Shown: positions 40,164 through 50,005 of the stretch, in pieces
Layout: each line of letters opens with the position of its first letter
How positions within the stretch are numbered: position 1 is the stretch's first letter
Origin: Streptomyces sp. 846.5
Lineage (GTDB): Bacteria; Actinomycetota; Actinomycetes; Streptomycetales; Streptomycetaceae
Assembly: GCF_004365705.1 (NCBI RefSeq)
Contig: NZ_SOBN01000002.1
Location: forward strand, 930,001 to 994,000
Reading direction: 5' to 3'
DNA: 64,000 bases
Program-made: the position numbers and the translations under genes
Notes under the pieces: generated by a model
Databases searched by the model: none
What the model saw: the letters and a program-made list of their open reading frames with translations, nothing else
What the model was told of the DNA's origin: nothing

Positions 40164-40815
40164 GAAGGAACGGTTACACCATCTGCCGGCCCTTTTGCTG
40201 CAAGGGCCTTCCGTATCCGTATGCCCGCCCCGGGGGTGAGGGGGAATACGGGGATCGCGGTTGCTTGACCTCAGACCACCTCACTATCGATGTCCTGCGG
40301 TACCCGGGTTCGCTTCCGCCCGGGCGATCCTGACGGCGCTCGGCTCCTCCGTTCTTCCTCGGTGACCCGCTGCTTGCCCAGCGGGCTTACTGCGCACTGC
40401 TGGTACTGCATACCGCTCGATGGCCTGTGTCAGCGCCATCCCCCGGCGGCCAGCCCCGTCGCCTTACTTGCACCTGCTTGTGGCTTGGAACCCCACTGCC
40501 GAGCCTCCCGGTGCGCGCGTCCGCAGCCGACGCCTTCACCGAGGTACTGCCCACCTGCTCTGCTGCACGGGCCCCTGATCACTGCGGGCCGCCCAGTGCG
40601 GTCGTCAGTCCCGTCGCCGTCCTGCACCAACCCTGGCTCCGCGACTCCACTACCGCACCGCCCTGCAACTACGGGTGCTGCTGCCCGGCAGTTCATCCCT
40701 GCCGGCCCTGCTGTCTTCTTGGCTACGAGAGAAACCATAGCCAGACCAGCACCCAATGTCTACTCCGGCCACGATAGATTTCCGCGTGTCCGACGGTGAG
40801 GTAATCGGACGGCGC
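40164..40815. other. Long intergenic region without a recognised gene
   Basis: About 650 bp between the palindrome and the htpG terminator. Frames on both strands are Pro/Arg/Cys-rich, lack start signals and match nothing known to me. A hairpin GGCCCTT/AAGGGCC occurs near 40190-40215. A small RNA or untranslated leader is possible but not shown. Confidence 0.5.
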
Positions 40816-40839
40816 GGGTGCGGCCGACCGGCCGCACCC
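40816..40839 (-). terminator. Hairpin terminator of the htpG gene
   Basis: GGGTGCGGCC and GGCCGCACCC pair perfectly around GACC, eight bases after the htpG stop codon. Confidence 0.8.
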
Positions 40840-40847
40840 CACGGGCG

Positions 40848-42779
40848 CTACAGGGCTTTGGTGAGGTGGTCGGTGAGGAGGCGGGTGAAGCGGGCGGGGT
40901 CGGGCAGGTCGCCGCCTTCGGCGAGCAAGGCCGCGCCGTGGACCAGTTCGGCGGTCTCGGCGAGCGCCGGATCGTCGGCGTTCTTCTCGTGCGCCTGCCG
41001 CAGGGCGGTGATCAGGGGGTGCGTGGGGTTGAGTTCGAGGATGCGCTTGACGGCGGGCAGTTCCTGGCCCATGGCCCGGTACATCTTCTCCAGGGTGGGG
41101 GTCAGGTCGTGGGCGTCGCCGACGAGGCAGGCTGCGGAGGTGGTGAGCCGGGTGGACAGGCGGACCTGCTTGACATGCTCGGCCAGGGCGGTCTGCAGCC
41201 ATACGAGGAGGCCGGCAAAGTCCTGCTCCTGCTTGGCCTTGTCAGCCTTGGTCTGCTCGTCCTCCCCACTGGCGTCGTCGAGGTCGACCTGGCCCTTGGC
41301 GATGGACTGGAAGCGGTGGCCGTCGAACGCGGGGATCTGGTCGGTCCAGACCTCGTCGACCGGGTCGGTGAGGATGAGGACCTCGTAGCCCTTGGCGGTG
41401 AAGGCCTCCATGTGCGGGGAGTTCTCCACCATGGCGCGGTTCTCGCCGGTCAGGTAGTAGATGGTGCTCTGGCCGTCCTTCATCCGCGCCACGTAGTCGC
41501 GCAGCGTCGTCGTTTTCTCCGGGTCGTTGGTGGAGTGGGCGGAGACCAGTTCCAGCAGAGCGTCGGTGTTGTCGCGGTCCTCGATCAGGCCTTCCTTGAT
41601 GACCCGCCCGAACTGCTCCCACAGGGTGGTGTAGGCGTCGGTGTTCGTGGCCTGCATGTCCTTGATCGCGGCGAGGACCTTCTTGACGAGGCGTCGGCGC
41701 ACGGCGGTGATCTGGCGATCGTGCTGGAGGATCTCGCGGGAGACGTTCAGCGACAGGTCGTGGGCGTCGACGACGCCCTTGACGAAGCGCAGGTAGTTCG
41801 GCATCAGCGCGTCGCAGTCGTCCATGATGAACACGCGCTTGACGTAAAGCTGCACGCCGCGCTTGGTGTCGCGGGAGAACAGGTCGAACGGGGCGTGGGC
41901 GGGAAGGAACAGCAGCGCCTCGTACTCGAAGGTGCCCTCGGCACGCATGTGGATCGTCCGCGCGGGGTCCTGCCAGTCGTGGCTGATCTGCTGGTAGAAC
42001 TCGTGGTACTCGGCCTCGGTGACCTCTCTGCGCGGGCGGGCCCACAGGGCCTTCATCGAGTTCAGCGTCTCCAGCTCGCCCGGGGCTTCGCCGTCGGTGT
42101 CGGCGCTGGTGGTATTGGTGGCCATCCTGATGGGCCAGCGGATGAAGTCGGAGTACTGCTTGACGATCTGGCGGATCTTCCAGGTGGCCAGGTAGTCGGC
42201 GAGCCCGTCCTCACTGTCCTCGGCCTTGAGGTGGAGGGTGACGGCGGTGCCGACCGGCAGGTCGTCGGCGTCGCCGATGGTGTAGGTGCCCTCGCCGTCG
42301 GACTCCCACACGGTGCCCTGGGCGGTGCCGGCGCGACGGGTTCGCAGGGTGACCTTGTCGGCGACCATGAAGGCGGAGTAGAAACCGACGCCGAACTGCC
42401 CGATCAGGTGCTGCGCAGCGTCTGTGTCCTTGCTCTCCTTGGCTTCCTTGATCTTGGCGAGCAGGCCGGCGGTGCCGGACTTGGCAATGGTGCCGATCAG
42501 GTCGACGACGTCGTCGCGGGTCATGCCGATGCCGTTGTCCAGCACTGTCAGGGTGCGGGCGTCCTTGTCGGCTTCCAGGGCGATGTGCAGGTCGGAGGTG
42601 TCGACGCCGAGGTCGGTGTGGGTGAGGGATTCCAGGCGGAGCTTGTCCAGGGCGTCGGAGGCGTTGGAGATCAGCTCGCGCAAGAAGATGTCTTTGTTCG
42701 AGTAGATCGAGTGGATCACCAGTTGCAGCAGCTGGCGGGTCTCCGCCTGGAACTCCAGCGTCTCGACGGTGTCGGTCAC
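40848..42779 (-). CDS. htpG: HSP90-family molecular chaperone HtpG
   Basis: A 643-residue Hsp90, full length for bacteria. The GHKL ATP site is complete: ELISNASDALDKLR (about 30), LDNGIGMTRDDVV (about 80), GTIAKSGT (about 97) and GQFGVGFYSAFMVADKV (about 125). The middle domain has the catalytic Arg region LNVSREILQ (about 310) and the C-terminal dimer domain ends near residue 640. The GTG start has AGGAGA upstream. It is followed by a clean terminator. It lies head to tail with an Hsp18-type regulator and near two Hsp20 genes, so it is part of a heat-stress cluster. No CIRCE or HAIR box was seen upstream. Confidence 0.96.
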   Translation of the reverse strand: MTDTVETLEFQAETRQLLQLVIHSIYSNKDIFLRELISNASDALDKLRLESLTHTDLGVDTSDLHIALEADKDARTLTVLDNGIGMTRDDVVDLIGTIAKSGTAGLLAKIKEAKESKDTDAAQHLIGQFGVGFYSAFMVADKVTLRTRRAGTAQGTVWESDGEGTYTIGDADDLPVGTAVTLHLKAEDSEDGLADYLATWKIRQIVKQYSDFIRWPIRMATNTTSADTDGEAPGELETLNSMKALWARPRREVTEAEYHEFYQQISHDWQDPARTIHMRAEGTFEYEALLFLPAHAPFDLFSRDTKRGVQLYVKRVFIMDDCDALMPNYLRFVKGVVDAHDLSLNVSREILQHDRQITAVRRRLVKKVLAAIKDMQATNTDAYTTLWEQFGRVIKEGLIEDRDNTDALLELVSAHSTNDPEKTTTLRDYVARMKDGQSTIYYLTGENRAMVENSPHMEAFTAKGYEVLILTDPVDEVWTDQIPAFDGHRFQSIAKGQVDLDDASGEDEQTKADKAKQEQDFAGLLVWLQTALAEHVKQVRLSTRLTTSAACLVGDAHDLTPTLEKMYRAMGQELPAVKRILELNPTHPLITALRQAHEKNADDPALAETAELVHGAALLAEGGDLPDPARFTRLLTDHLTKAL

Positions 42780-42933
42780 GGTTGCTCTCCTGTTGTGTGT
42801 GCGGTTGGTGGAACGGGCGGGTGAAGCGCTGCGGTCAGCGGTGCGGGCGTCGCGGATGCGGGCGCGCAGGAACCTGCCGGCTCGGCCAGGCTTCCGGCGG
42901 TGAACGGATCCCCGCCCAGGATGCCGCCGATGG

Positions 42934-43605
42934 TCATGGGGTGCGGCGCTGTCGGGTGTTGTCGGCGCGCAGCTGGTCGGTGCGGGCGGTGAGTTCGTCG
43001 AGCCGGTCGGCGATCTTCGCATGGGCCGCTCCGAGGTGGGGGCGGGCTTCGGCGAGCGGGGCCAGCAGGCGGGCGGGATCGTTGTCCCCGAGCGCGTCCA
43101 GCAGGCGCTCTATCGCGGGCGCGGCGCTGGTGGTGAGGTCGTCCAGGGCGCCGATCTGCCCGGCCAGGCGGCGCAGGTCGGCGGCGTGGTCGCGGGCCCA
43201 GCCGGTGACCGCGCGGTCGGCGGCGCGCTGGCTGCGGGCGGCTCGGACCCGCTGCTCACCGGTGCTTCCCGCCGTGGTGCCGGCGTCCGCGTTCGGCCGC
43301 AGCCGCAGGTAGCGGCGCTCCGCGGCCTGGCGGCTTTGCACGCCGAGGGGCTCGGCAAGGTCGGCCCAGGTGGCGCCCGCGCCCCGGGCGGTCTCAATCA
43401 GCCCGGTCTCCCATCCGGCGAGTTCCTCGCGCATGTGCCGCAACAGCATCAGCGCCGCCAGGGCCTGCCGGGGGTCGTCCTGGGTGCTGGTGTCCGCGGG
43501 TGCGTGGCGGGCGGTGCGGGCGGCGGCGTCCATCATCCCCAGCGCTGCGGCGGCAGCCAGGAAGGAGACCGGCCCCGCCTCGCCTGTGCAGTCGTGCGCG
43601 TCCAT
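42934..43605 (-). CDS. Hsp18-type transcriptional regulator
   Basis: A 223-residue protein resembling streptomycete proteins annotated as HSP18 regulators. A helical N-terminal part contains a helix-turn-helix-like stretch LIETARGAGATWADLAEPLG followed by VQSRQAAERRYLRLRP. The C-terminal half is a long helical coil including IADRLDELTARTDQLRAD. It is divergent from the Hsp20 gene at 43729, with an inverted TGTAG/CTACA pair in the gap. It probably represses the neighbouring small heat-shock genes. ATG at 43605, weak GAAAGAG site. Confidence 0.72.
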   Translation of the reverse strand: MDAHDCTGEAGPVSFLAAAAALGMMDAAARTARHAPADTSTQDDPRQALAALMLLRHMREELAGWETGLIETARGAGATWADLAEPLGVQSRQAAERRYLRLRPNADAGTTAGSTGEQRVRAARSQRAADRAVTGWARDHAADLRRLAGQIGALDDLTTSAAPAIERLLDALGDNDPARLLAPLAEARPHLGAAHAKIADRLDELTARTDQLRADNTRQRRTP

Positions 43606-43728
43606 GCTGGTCACTCTTTCGCTGACGGCCTGTTTGTCATCGTGTAGACGACATGCTACAACAGTTTCCGTCGCACCGGCACCGGCGCGACAAGCAGAGA
43701 AGACCCTGTGGACCGGAGGTGTCCGACG

Positions 43729-44184
43729 ATGTTCATGCCCCCTGCGATGACCCGCCAGGTGGACCCGACGGTCCGAGCGGACCGCCCGGGCGCCTTCGCG
43801 CAGCCCACGCCGATCCCGGCGGACGCCTGGCGCGAGGACGACCGCCTCGTGATCGCGCTCGAGCTGCCCGGCATCCCGGCCGAGGCCATCGACGTGGAGG
43901 TGACTGGCCGGCTGGTGACCGTGCGGGCCGAGCGCCGCCCCACCGCGCGCGGCCAGGGCGTGCGCGCCCTGGCCGGGGAGCGCCGGCACGGACTGTTCGC
44001 CCGCCGGATCGAGTTGGCCGACACTACAGACCCTGGCCGCCTTCAGGCCCGTCTGCACGACGGAGTCCTCACCCTGACGGTGCCGGTCGCGCAGACGGCC
44101 AAGCCGCGCAGGATCACCGTCCAGGGTTCCGCGGGCACCGGACCGCGCCCCGGGCAGGACGCCGCGGCCCCCGCCGCGGCGTGA
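43729..44184 (+). CDS. Hsp20-family small heat-shock protein (first copy)
   Basis: A 151-residue small chaperone. The alpha-crystallin domain (about 30-130) runs from DAWREDDRLVIALELPGI to LHDGVLTLTVPVAQTAKPRR, with the GVLTLTVP core and an Ala-rich C-terminal tail in place of the usual I-x-I. Its partner at 44468 shares the domain plan but is only partly similar, so the two are old paralogues. GGAGG precedes the ATG. It is divergent from the Hsp18-type regulator. It holds unfolding proteins during heat or other stress. Confidence 0.92.
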   Translation: MFMPPAMTRQVDPTVRADRPGAFAQPTPIPADAWREDDRLVIALELPGIPAEAIDVEVTGRLVTVRAERRPTARGQGVRALAGERRHGLFARRIELADTTDPGRLQARLHDGVLTLTVPVAQTAKPRRITVQGSAGTGPRPGQDAAAPAAA

Positions 44185-44297
44185 ACACCATCGACCCGAC
44201 CGGGGTGACGTTCGCGGCCTGCCGGGCCGTGGACGCGCTGGTCGCCACCCACGACCTCGCCGCCGGCCGGCGCTGCGCGGCACCCCACCACCGGTGA
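44181..44297 (+). CDS. Possible 38-residue protein overlapping the Hsp20 stop
   Basis: A GTG overlaps the Hsp20 stop (GTGA) and opens a short frame, VNTIDPTGVTFAACRAVDAL, ending HDLAAGRRCAAPHHR. The overlap argues for coupled translation, but the length, Ala/Arg composition and lack of a family leave it unproven; it may be the remains of a longer gene. Confidence 0.3.
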   Translation: MNTIDPTGVTFAACRAVDALVATHDLAAGRRCAAPHHR

Positions 44298-44467
44298 CCC
44301 GGCTGCTCAAGGCCACCGGCACCCCTCACCTGTTCACCCACTACGCGCGAACCATCCAACGTCGTCCATCAAGCGACATGGAGGACTTGTCACTCTCTGG
44401 ATGACGTGCTATCACGGATGTGCAAGCGCGTCGACTGCCCGTTGATTCGACAAGGAGGTGCTCGACG

Positions 44468-44902
44468 ATGTTGATGCGCACTGACCCCTTCCGCGAGCTG
44501 GACCGGATCACCCAGCAGATGTTCGGAACCACCGGCACGTGGTCGCGCCCGTCCGCGATGCCGATGGACGCCTGGCGCGACGGCGACACGTTCTACGTCC
44601 AGTTCGACCTGCCCGGCGTCAGCCCGGACGCGATCGACCTGGACGTCGAGCAGAACGTGCTGACCGTCAAGGCCGAACGCCGCCCGGCCGAACGCGGCCA
44701 GGACGCCGAGGTGCATGTCTCCGAACGGCCGCTGGGGGTGTTCTCCCGGCAGCTGTTCCTCGGCGACACCCTCGAAACCGACAAGATCAGCGCCGCCTAC
44801 GAGGCCGGCGTACTCACCCTCACCATCCCGGTCGCCGAGACCGCCAAGCCCCGCAAGATCCAGATCAGCGGCGGCAGCGACCGCAAGGAACTCCAGGCCT
44901 GA
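44468..44902 (+). CDS. Hsp20-family small heat-shock protein (second copy)
   Basis: A 144-residue small heat-shock protein close to actinobacterial Hsp18. It begins [20 protein letters not shown], and the alpha-crystallin domain (about 35-135) holds [20 protein letters not shown] and [16 protein letters not shown]. The C-terminus has RKIQISG, an I-x-I motif that docks subunits into oligomers. An ideal AAGGAGG precedes the ATG, so strong translation is expected. It follows the first copy on the same strand after 283 bp and probably has its own promoter. Confidence 0.94.
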   Translation: MLMRTDPFRELDRITQQMFGTTGTWSRPSAMPMDAWRDGDTFYVQFDLPGVSPDAIDLDVEQNVLTVKAERRPAERGQDAEVHVSERPLGVFSRQLFLGDTLETDKISAAYEAGVLTLTIPVAETAKPRKIQISGGSDRKELQA

Positions 44903-45072
44903 CCCCGGCCTCCCGATGCCCCATCGGTGTCGCGCGGACACACCAATCCCCCGGCACGTCCGCGCGACGCCCCGGCGGCTCACGTTCGGCTAGCCTGCCC
45001 TGTACACGGGCCGCCGACCGGCGCACAGGGCTGCACGCAGCGCGAGCTGCGCGCGCTCCACCAGCCCAGGGA

Positions 45073-46431
45073 ATGAGCAGGGACATGGGCGGCGAGCAGC
45101 AGGACCCGGCATCGGCCGATGACTACGACGTGGACAGCGTGATCCAGCACGCCCTGGACCGGCTGACGATCCTTGCCAATGTCAACGAGGCGCTGGCCAG
45201 CACATTCGAGGTGGAGGAAGCGCTGCGGCGGCTGGCGCACATCCTGGTGCCCGCGCTCGGGGACTGGTGCGCGGTCGACCTGTTCGACGAGCAGGGGCAG
45301 CTGCAGCGGACCGTGGTGGAGCACCGCGATACCCAGGACCTGGTCGCGTTCGAGAAAGTGCTGCCGCCGTTCGCCGACCGCTCCCCCGCGCTGGTGGCCC
45401 AGGCCCTGCGCTCCCGCACCCCCCTGCTCAGCACTGACTTCCCCCGGCCGGACCCCGGTGCCGATGCCCTGGCCCGCATGGAACAGGACCTGTTCACCCG
45501 TCTGGGCGCCCGCAGCGCGGTGGCGTGCGCGCTGCGCTCACGAGGTCGGGCGCTGGGGGTCCTCAGCGTGGTGCGCAGCGAGCACGGCGCCGCACTGGAC
45601 CAGGACGATCTGCCGCTGGTGCACGATCTCGCCCACCGGGCCGCGCTCGCGGTGGACAATGCCCGCCTGCACGCCCAGGTCCAGCAGACCTCCGAGCGCA
45701 TGCAGCGCTCCCTGCTACCGGAGCTGCCTACTTCCGGTGCCCTGGAACTGGGCGCCTGCTATCGGCCCGCGCGGGCCGGAGCAGAGGTCGGCGGGGACTG
45801 GTACGACGCCTTCATGCTTCCCGAGGGAGCCACCGCATTGGTCATCGGGGATGTCGCCGGCCACGACCTGAGCGCTGCGGTGCGGATGAGCCAGGCGCGG
45901 AACATGCTGCGAGGCATCGCCTGCGACCGCAAGGAGCCCCCGGGCAAGATCCTGGCCCGACTGGACGCCGCCAACGACATCCTCTACCGGGGCGAGACGA
46001 TGACCTGCGTCTATGCCCTGGTGGAGAAGCTGTCCGGCGACCAGTGGTGGACGCTGCACTACGCGGTAGCAGGTCATCTGCCGCCGTTGCTGATCACCGC
46101 CGACGGCCGGACCAGCTTCCTGGAAGAGGGGCGCAGCCTCCTCCTGGGAGTCGACCCCACCCGCACCCGCCCCGACGCCTTCACTCCCCTGCCGCCGCAG
46201 AGCGTCGTGCTGCTCTACACCGACGGTCTGATCGAACGCCGCGGCGAGGACTTGGACCGCGGCCTGGCGCGGCTGCGCCGCAGCGCCGCACCCCTGGCCC
46301 GCGAACCCCTGGAGGACCTCTGCGAGGAACTCCTCCGCGTCCTGGCCCCTGACAGCACCGACGACGTCGCCCTGATCGCCGTCCGCACACCGGCCCTGCA
46401 CGAAGGACCGGCCACCGCGCTGGCCGAGTGA
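45073..46431 (+). CDS. GAF-domain PP2C/SpoIIE-type serine phosphatase
   Basis: A 452-residue cytoplasmic phosphatase. A GAF sensor (about 25-205) contains ANVNEALASTFEVEEALRRL and ALGVLSVVRSEH. A linker helix LHAQVQQTSERMQRSLLPEL leads into the SpoIIE/RsbU catalytic domain (about 220-445) with metal-binding GGDWYDAFML, VIGDVAGHDLSAAVRM and STDDVALIAVR. It would dephosphorylate a STAS anti-anti-sigma factor and thus free a stress sigma factor. A STAS gene lies at 53768 and a kinase-like anti-sigma gene at 51176, so a partner-switching set is present. The start could also be the ATG at 45085. Confidence 0.92.
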   Translation: MSRDMGGEQQDPASADDYDVDSVIQHALDRLTILANVNEALASTFEVEEALRRLAHILVPALGDWCAVDLFDEQGQLQRTVVEHRDTQDLVAFEKVLPPFADRSPALVAQALRSRTPLLSTDFPRPDPGADALARMEQDLFTRLGARSAVACALRSRGRALGVLSVVRSEHGAALDQDDLPLVHDLAHRAALAVDNARLHAQVQQTSERMQRSLLPELPTSGALELGACYRPARAGAEVGGDWYDAFMLPEGATALVIGDVAGHDLSAAVRMSQARNMLRGIACDRKEPPGKILARLDAANDILYRGETMTCVYALVEKLSGDQWWTLHYAVAGHLPPLLITADGRTSFLEEGRSLLLGVDPTRTRPDAFTPLPPQSVVLLYTDGLIERRGEDLDRGLARLRRSAAPLAREPLEDLCEELLRVLAPDSTDDVALIAVRTPALHEGPATALAE

Positions 46432-46476
46432 CACAGAGCCGATCCGTTCTCCCCCGGCCGGTGACGGCCGCGGGTC

Positions 46477-47988
46477 CTACGCTGCGACGCGCGGACGGCG
46501 CGCGGCCTGGCTGCGGGCGACTGGCGCACCGTTCCCGGCGCGCGCGGCGGAGCGGTTGCGCGGGTTGCGGCGGTCGGCGGCCGAGGCGTTGCGGCGGGGG
46601 CGTTCGACCACCGGGTTGCTGACCACGACAGGCACACCGGTGGGCACGCGGGCCCCGGTGATGCGGGCGAGCTCGGAGTCGGCGGAGTGGACCTGCGCGG
46701 TGTGCGGGGTGATGCCGGCGTTGGCCATCAGGCGGGCCATCTCACGGCGCTGGTTCGGCAGCACCAGGGTGACCACGGTCCCCGACTCGCCGGCGCGGGC
46801 GGTGCGTCCGCCGCGGTGCAGGTAGTCCTTGTGGTCGGTGGGCGGGTCGATGTTGACGACCAGGTCCAGCCCGTCGACGTGGATGCCGCGGGCGGCGACG
46901 TTGGTGGCGATCAGCGTGGTGACCTGGCCGTTGCGGAACTGGTCCAGGGTGCGGGTGCGCTGGGGCTGGGACTTGCCGCCGTGCAGCGCCGCCGCCTTGA
47001 CCCCCTTGGCCAGCAACTCCAGGACCAGACGGTCGGCGCCGTGCCGGGTGTCGGTGAACATGATGACCCCTCCGTCCCGGGAGGCGATGTGGGCGATGGC
47101 CGCGTTCTTGTCACTGCCCTGGACGTGCAGCAGGTGGTGCTCCATGGTGCTGACCGTCGCCGAGGAGGGGTCGACCGAGTGGGTGACCGGGTCCTTGAGG
47201 AAGCGGCGGACCAGGCGGTCCACATTGCGGTCCAGGGTGGCGGAGAAGAGCATCGTCTGCCCGCCGGGGGCGACCTGGTCCAGGAGTTCGGTGACCTGGG
47301 GCAGGAAGCCCATGTCGGCCATCTGGTCGGCCTCGTCCAGGACGGTGACGGTGACCTGGTCCAGGCGGCAGTCGCCGCGCTCGATCAGGTCCTTGAGCCG
47401 GCCCGGGGTGGCGATGACCAACTCGGCGCCGCGTTGCAGGGCCTGGGCCTGACGACTGATCGACATCCCGCCGACCACAGTGGCCAGACGGAGCCGGACC
47501 GCGTGCGCATAGGGGGTCAGCGCCTCGGTGACCTGCTGGGCGAGTTCACGGGTGGGTACCAGCACCAGGGCCAACGGCTGGCGGGGTTCGGCCCTGCGGC
47601 CGGCGGTACGGGCCAGGACGGCCAGGCCGAAGGCGATGGTCTTGCCCGAACCGGTCCGGCCGCGTCCCAGCACGTCGCGGCCCACCAGCGAGTTCGGCAG
47701 GGTCGCCGCCTGGATCGGAAACGGCGCGGTCACTCCCTGGCGGGCCAGGATCTCCAGCAGGGCGGCGGGCATGTCCAGGTCGCTGAACGACTCCACCGCG
47801 GGCAGCGAAGGCGTGGTGCTGACGGGAAGCGCGAACTCGCCCTGCACGGAGGAGCCCTGACGCCCCCTCGGCGAAGAGCTGCGCGGTGCGCCGCTGCGGC
47901 GCCCGTAGGAGCCGGCACCCTCGGCCCGCGACGCCGAGCGGGCGTGCGGGCTGGAACTGCGGTCGGTGGAACGACTGGAACGGATCAT
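46477..47988 (-). CDS. DEAD-box ATP-dependent RNA helicase
   Basis: A 503-residue cold-shock-type helicase. A basic, disordered N-terminal segment (1-60) is followed by the Q motif FSDLDMPAALLEILARQGV and motif I GRGRTGSGKT (about 112), PTRELAQQV, motif II VLDEADQMADMG (about 218), SAT (about 250) and, in the second domain, ARGIHVDGLDLVVNID and HRGGRTARAGESG. An Arg-rich RNA-binding tail closes it. It unwinds structured mRNA or rRNA. It is followed 389 bp away on the same strand by the cspA-like gene, a pairing known from cold adaptation. Confidence 0.95.
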   Translation of the reverse strand: MIRSSRSTDRSSSPHARSASRAEGAGSYGRRSGAPRSSSPRGRQGSSVQGEFALPVSTTPSLPAVESFSDLDMPAALLEILARQGVTAPFPIQAATLPNSLVGRDVLGRGRTGSGKTIAFGLAVLARTAGRRAEPRQPLALVLVPTRELAQQVTEALTPYAHAVRLRLATVVGGMSISRQAQALQRGAELVIATPGRLKDLIERGDCRLDQVTVTVLDEADQMADMGFLPQVTELLDQVAPGGQTMLFSATLDRNVDRLVRRFLKDPVTHSVDPSSATVSTMEHHLLHVQGSDKNAAIAHIASRDGGVIMFTDTRHGADRLVLELLAKGVKAAALHGGKSQPQRTRTLDQFRNGQVTTLIATNVAARGIHVDGLDLVVNIDPPTDHKDYLHRGGRTARAGESGTVVTLVLPNQRREMARLMANAGITPHTAQVHSADSELARITGARVPTGVPVVVSNPVVERPRRNASAADRRNPRNRSAARAGNGAPVARSQAARRPRVAA

Positions 47989-48303
47989 GGGAGAGCCTTC
48001 CTCGAATGCGGCACGCGTCGAGGAGGACTCCTGGCCACGCCGAAGGGCGCGGGGAGATCGCACGAACGAGCCGAAGAGAATTGAATGCGGAGCGTGGACG
48101 GTAGAACCGTGCGGCACGTCACCTACGGTCGGCGCACACCCGTAACGGGCGGCAGAAACCTCGAACCGTACTCAGAGATACGACAGCAATGAGTCACGGC
48201 AGGGCGATACCCGTACGCGGCGCGGAGCGTCTCGCGGGGTGGATCGCCGGTGGCGGAGCCAGAGGGCCCGGATACGGGCCGGAATGGTGTTCAGAAGGTG
48301 GTG

Positions 48304-48344
48304 CCACCTGCCCGAACCACGGGTGTACGCGGTACGGGCAGGTG
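48304..48344 (-). terminator. Hairpin after the cold-shock gene
   Basis: CACCTGCCCG (48305-48314) and CGGGCAGGTG (48335-48344) form a perfect 10-bp stem with a 20-base loop, 33 bp after the cold-shock stop codon. No T-tract. The rest of the gap 47989-48376 is the leader of the helicase gene and shows no gene. Confidence 0.6.
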
Positions 48345-48376
48345 CTTCGCAGCAGAAACTACTGCAGCGGCGGAAA

Positions 48377-48892
<516 letters not shown>

Positions 48893-48967
48893 TCACCTGG
48901 TTCGCCGTCGGCCTTGGCGTGTCCGACGTCAGGGCACGGGCCCAGTCAGCCAGGGGGTACGGTCCCG

Positions 48968-49186
48968 TCAGTCGTCCGCAGATGTCGCCTTCGACTCTTC
49001 GCCGGCACGGGAGCGTTCTGACTCGTCCTTTTCGTCTGCCAGGTCCCCCGGGGCCGGGGGATCGCTGTGCCGTGCCACGGGCGGCGTCGGCGCCGTGATC
49101 GTCTGCGGTTCATCGGAGCCCGGGTGGGTACTCGGCTGCGAGCCGGGCGCGTGGGATGTCTTCGCTTTGTCATCAGAGTTCGCCAT
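48968..49186 (-). CDS. Small acidic, disordered protein
   Basis: A 72-residue hydrophilic protein, MANSDDKAKTSHAPGSQPST at the start and DLADEKDESERSRAGEESKA near the end, with no hydrophobic core. Low-complexity proteins of this sort occur in streptomycetes without known function. No strong ribosome-binding site is seen; composition alone could be misleading. Confidence 0.45.
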   Translation of the reverse strand: MANSDDKAKTSHAPGSQPSTHPGSDEPQTITAPTPPVARHSDPPAPGDLADEKDESERSRAGEESKATSADD

Positions 49187-49254
49187 AAGTGGCGTATGCC
49201 CGCCTCTCCCGTTTCAAACGCCCCAGCAGTGCGCCGTCCCGGCTCCCGCTCGTG

Positions 49255-49400
49255 CTAGCCGTCCGACGGGGTGCCTGCTTTGGCGACGGCCTGCTGGACT
49301 GCCACCCGGGGCAGGGCGTGCGGGTATCGCTCGGTCAGGAAGGCGATCAGCTCCTCACGGACCAGGCAGCGCAGGTCGAAGGCGGCTCGGCGCCGGCGCT
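49255..49400 (-). pseudogene. Tail of a mechanosensitive-channel-like gene
   Basis: A minus-strand frame ends RCLVREELIAFLTERYPHAL, then PRVAVQQAVAKAGTPSDG and a stop. L.REELI.FL...YP.ALPR is the usual C-terminus of some actinobacterial small-conductance channel proteins. The membrane part is missing, and the upstream frame is broken by stops near 49400. Confidence 0.45.
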
Positions 49401-49553
49401 GTTACTGCCGCCTACAGGATCTGGCGCAGGCCCAGGATCTGCACGGTGCGCCGGGGAAGTGGTCGGTCCGTGCCGCGGCAGAGGGGCACGCAAGCGAGTT
49501 GGAGCAGGCCGTAGCCGGCACGTACCAGGGCGAGCCGGTTCACCGGCGTGACC

Positions 49554-49664
49554 TCAGCCGCGTGGCGGCCGCCAGCGCGGCGAGGGCCCGGGGTCCTGGG
49601 GGCGGTCGTCCTGCTGGGAGGAGAAGCCGGTCCTGGCCAGGTAGCGGTCCAGCAGGCCCGTCAT
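49554..49664 (-). CDS. Possible 36-residue protein coupled to the MerT-like gene
   Basis: ATGA overlaps the stop of the upstream gene and opens the frame MTGLLDRYLARTGFSSQQDD, ending RWRPPRG. Three genes in a row with 4-base overlaps (50796 to 49554) argue that this start is real, but the product is short and unknown and may be the head of a decayed third gene. Confidence 0.35.
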   Translation of the reverse strand: MTGLLDRYLARTGFSSQQDDRPQDPGPSPRWRPPRG

Positions 49665-50005
49665 CGCTCCGGTTTCGCTGCGGTTTCAGGGCCGGGCTTG
49701 GCGGTGGTGCTCGGGGCGGCGGGCAGGGCGGGCATGGGCAGGTCCACCGGGCCCGGTGCGTGGTCGGTGCGGCAGGCCGTCGTTCGGCGGCGTCGGCGTA
49801 CCAGGAGCAGGGCCAGGACTGCCACCACGGCCAGGGCCGCGAGCGCGGGCACCCACACCGAGGCGACCGCGGAGGCCGCGCCGATCGCGCCGAGGGCCGC
49901 CAGCAGCGGGCCCGCACAGCACACCGCACAGGCCAGGGCCGCCGCCGCGCCGGCCCCAAGGACACCCCAGGGGCGGGCGGGACGCGGTGAAGAGGGATTG
50001 CTCAT
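49661..50005 (-). CDS. Two-helix membrane protein with vicinal cysteines (MerT-like)
   Basis: A 114-residue inner-membrane protein. Helix 1, VLGAGAAAALACAVCCAGPL, carries a CC pair as in mercuric-ion transporters. Helix 2, VWVPALAALAVVAVLALLLV, is followed by RRRRR (inside-positive) and a Pro/Ala-rich cytoplasmic tail. A third MerT helix is absent. The ATG overlaps the MerR stop (ATGA). Transport or sensing of Hg(II) or another soft metal is plausible, but no mercuric reductase lies nearby. Confidence 0.7.
   Translation of the reverse strand: MSNPSSPRPARPWGVLGAGAAAALACAVCCAGPLLAALGAIGAASAVASVWVPALAALAVVAVLALLLVRRRRRTTACRTDHAPGPVDLPMPALPAAPSTTAKPGPETAAKPER

Noticed and set aside
40164-40815. 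tRNA or small RNA gene in the long gap before htpG
   Set aside because: No cloverleaf, CCA end or conserved tRNA T-arm sequence was found; the short hairpin alone is not enough.
40818-42824. Open plus-strand frame of 668 codons opposite htpG
   Set aside because: Antisense shadow of htpG with skewed Val/Gly/Asp composition and no recognisable fold.
42780-44467. CIRCE or HAIR heat-shock elements near htpG and hsp20 genes
   Set aside because: Neither TTAGCACTC-N9-GAGTGCTAA nor CTTGAGT-N7-ACTCAAG was found; only a weak TGTAG/CTACA pair is present.
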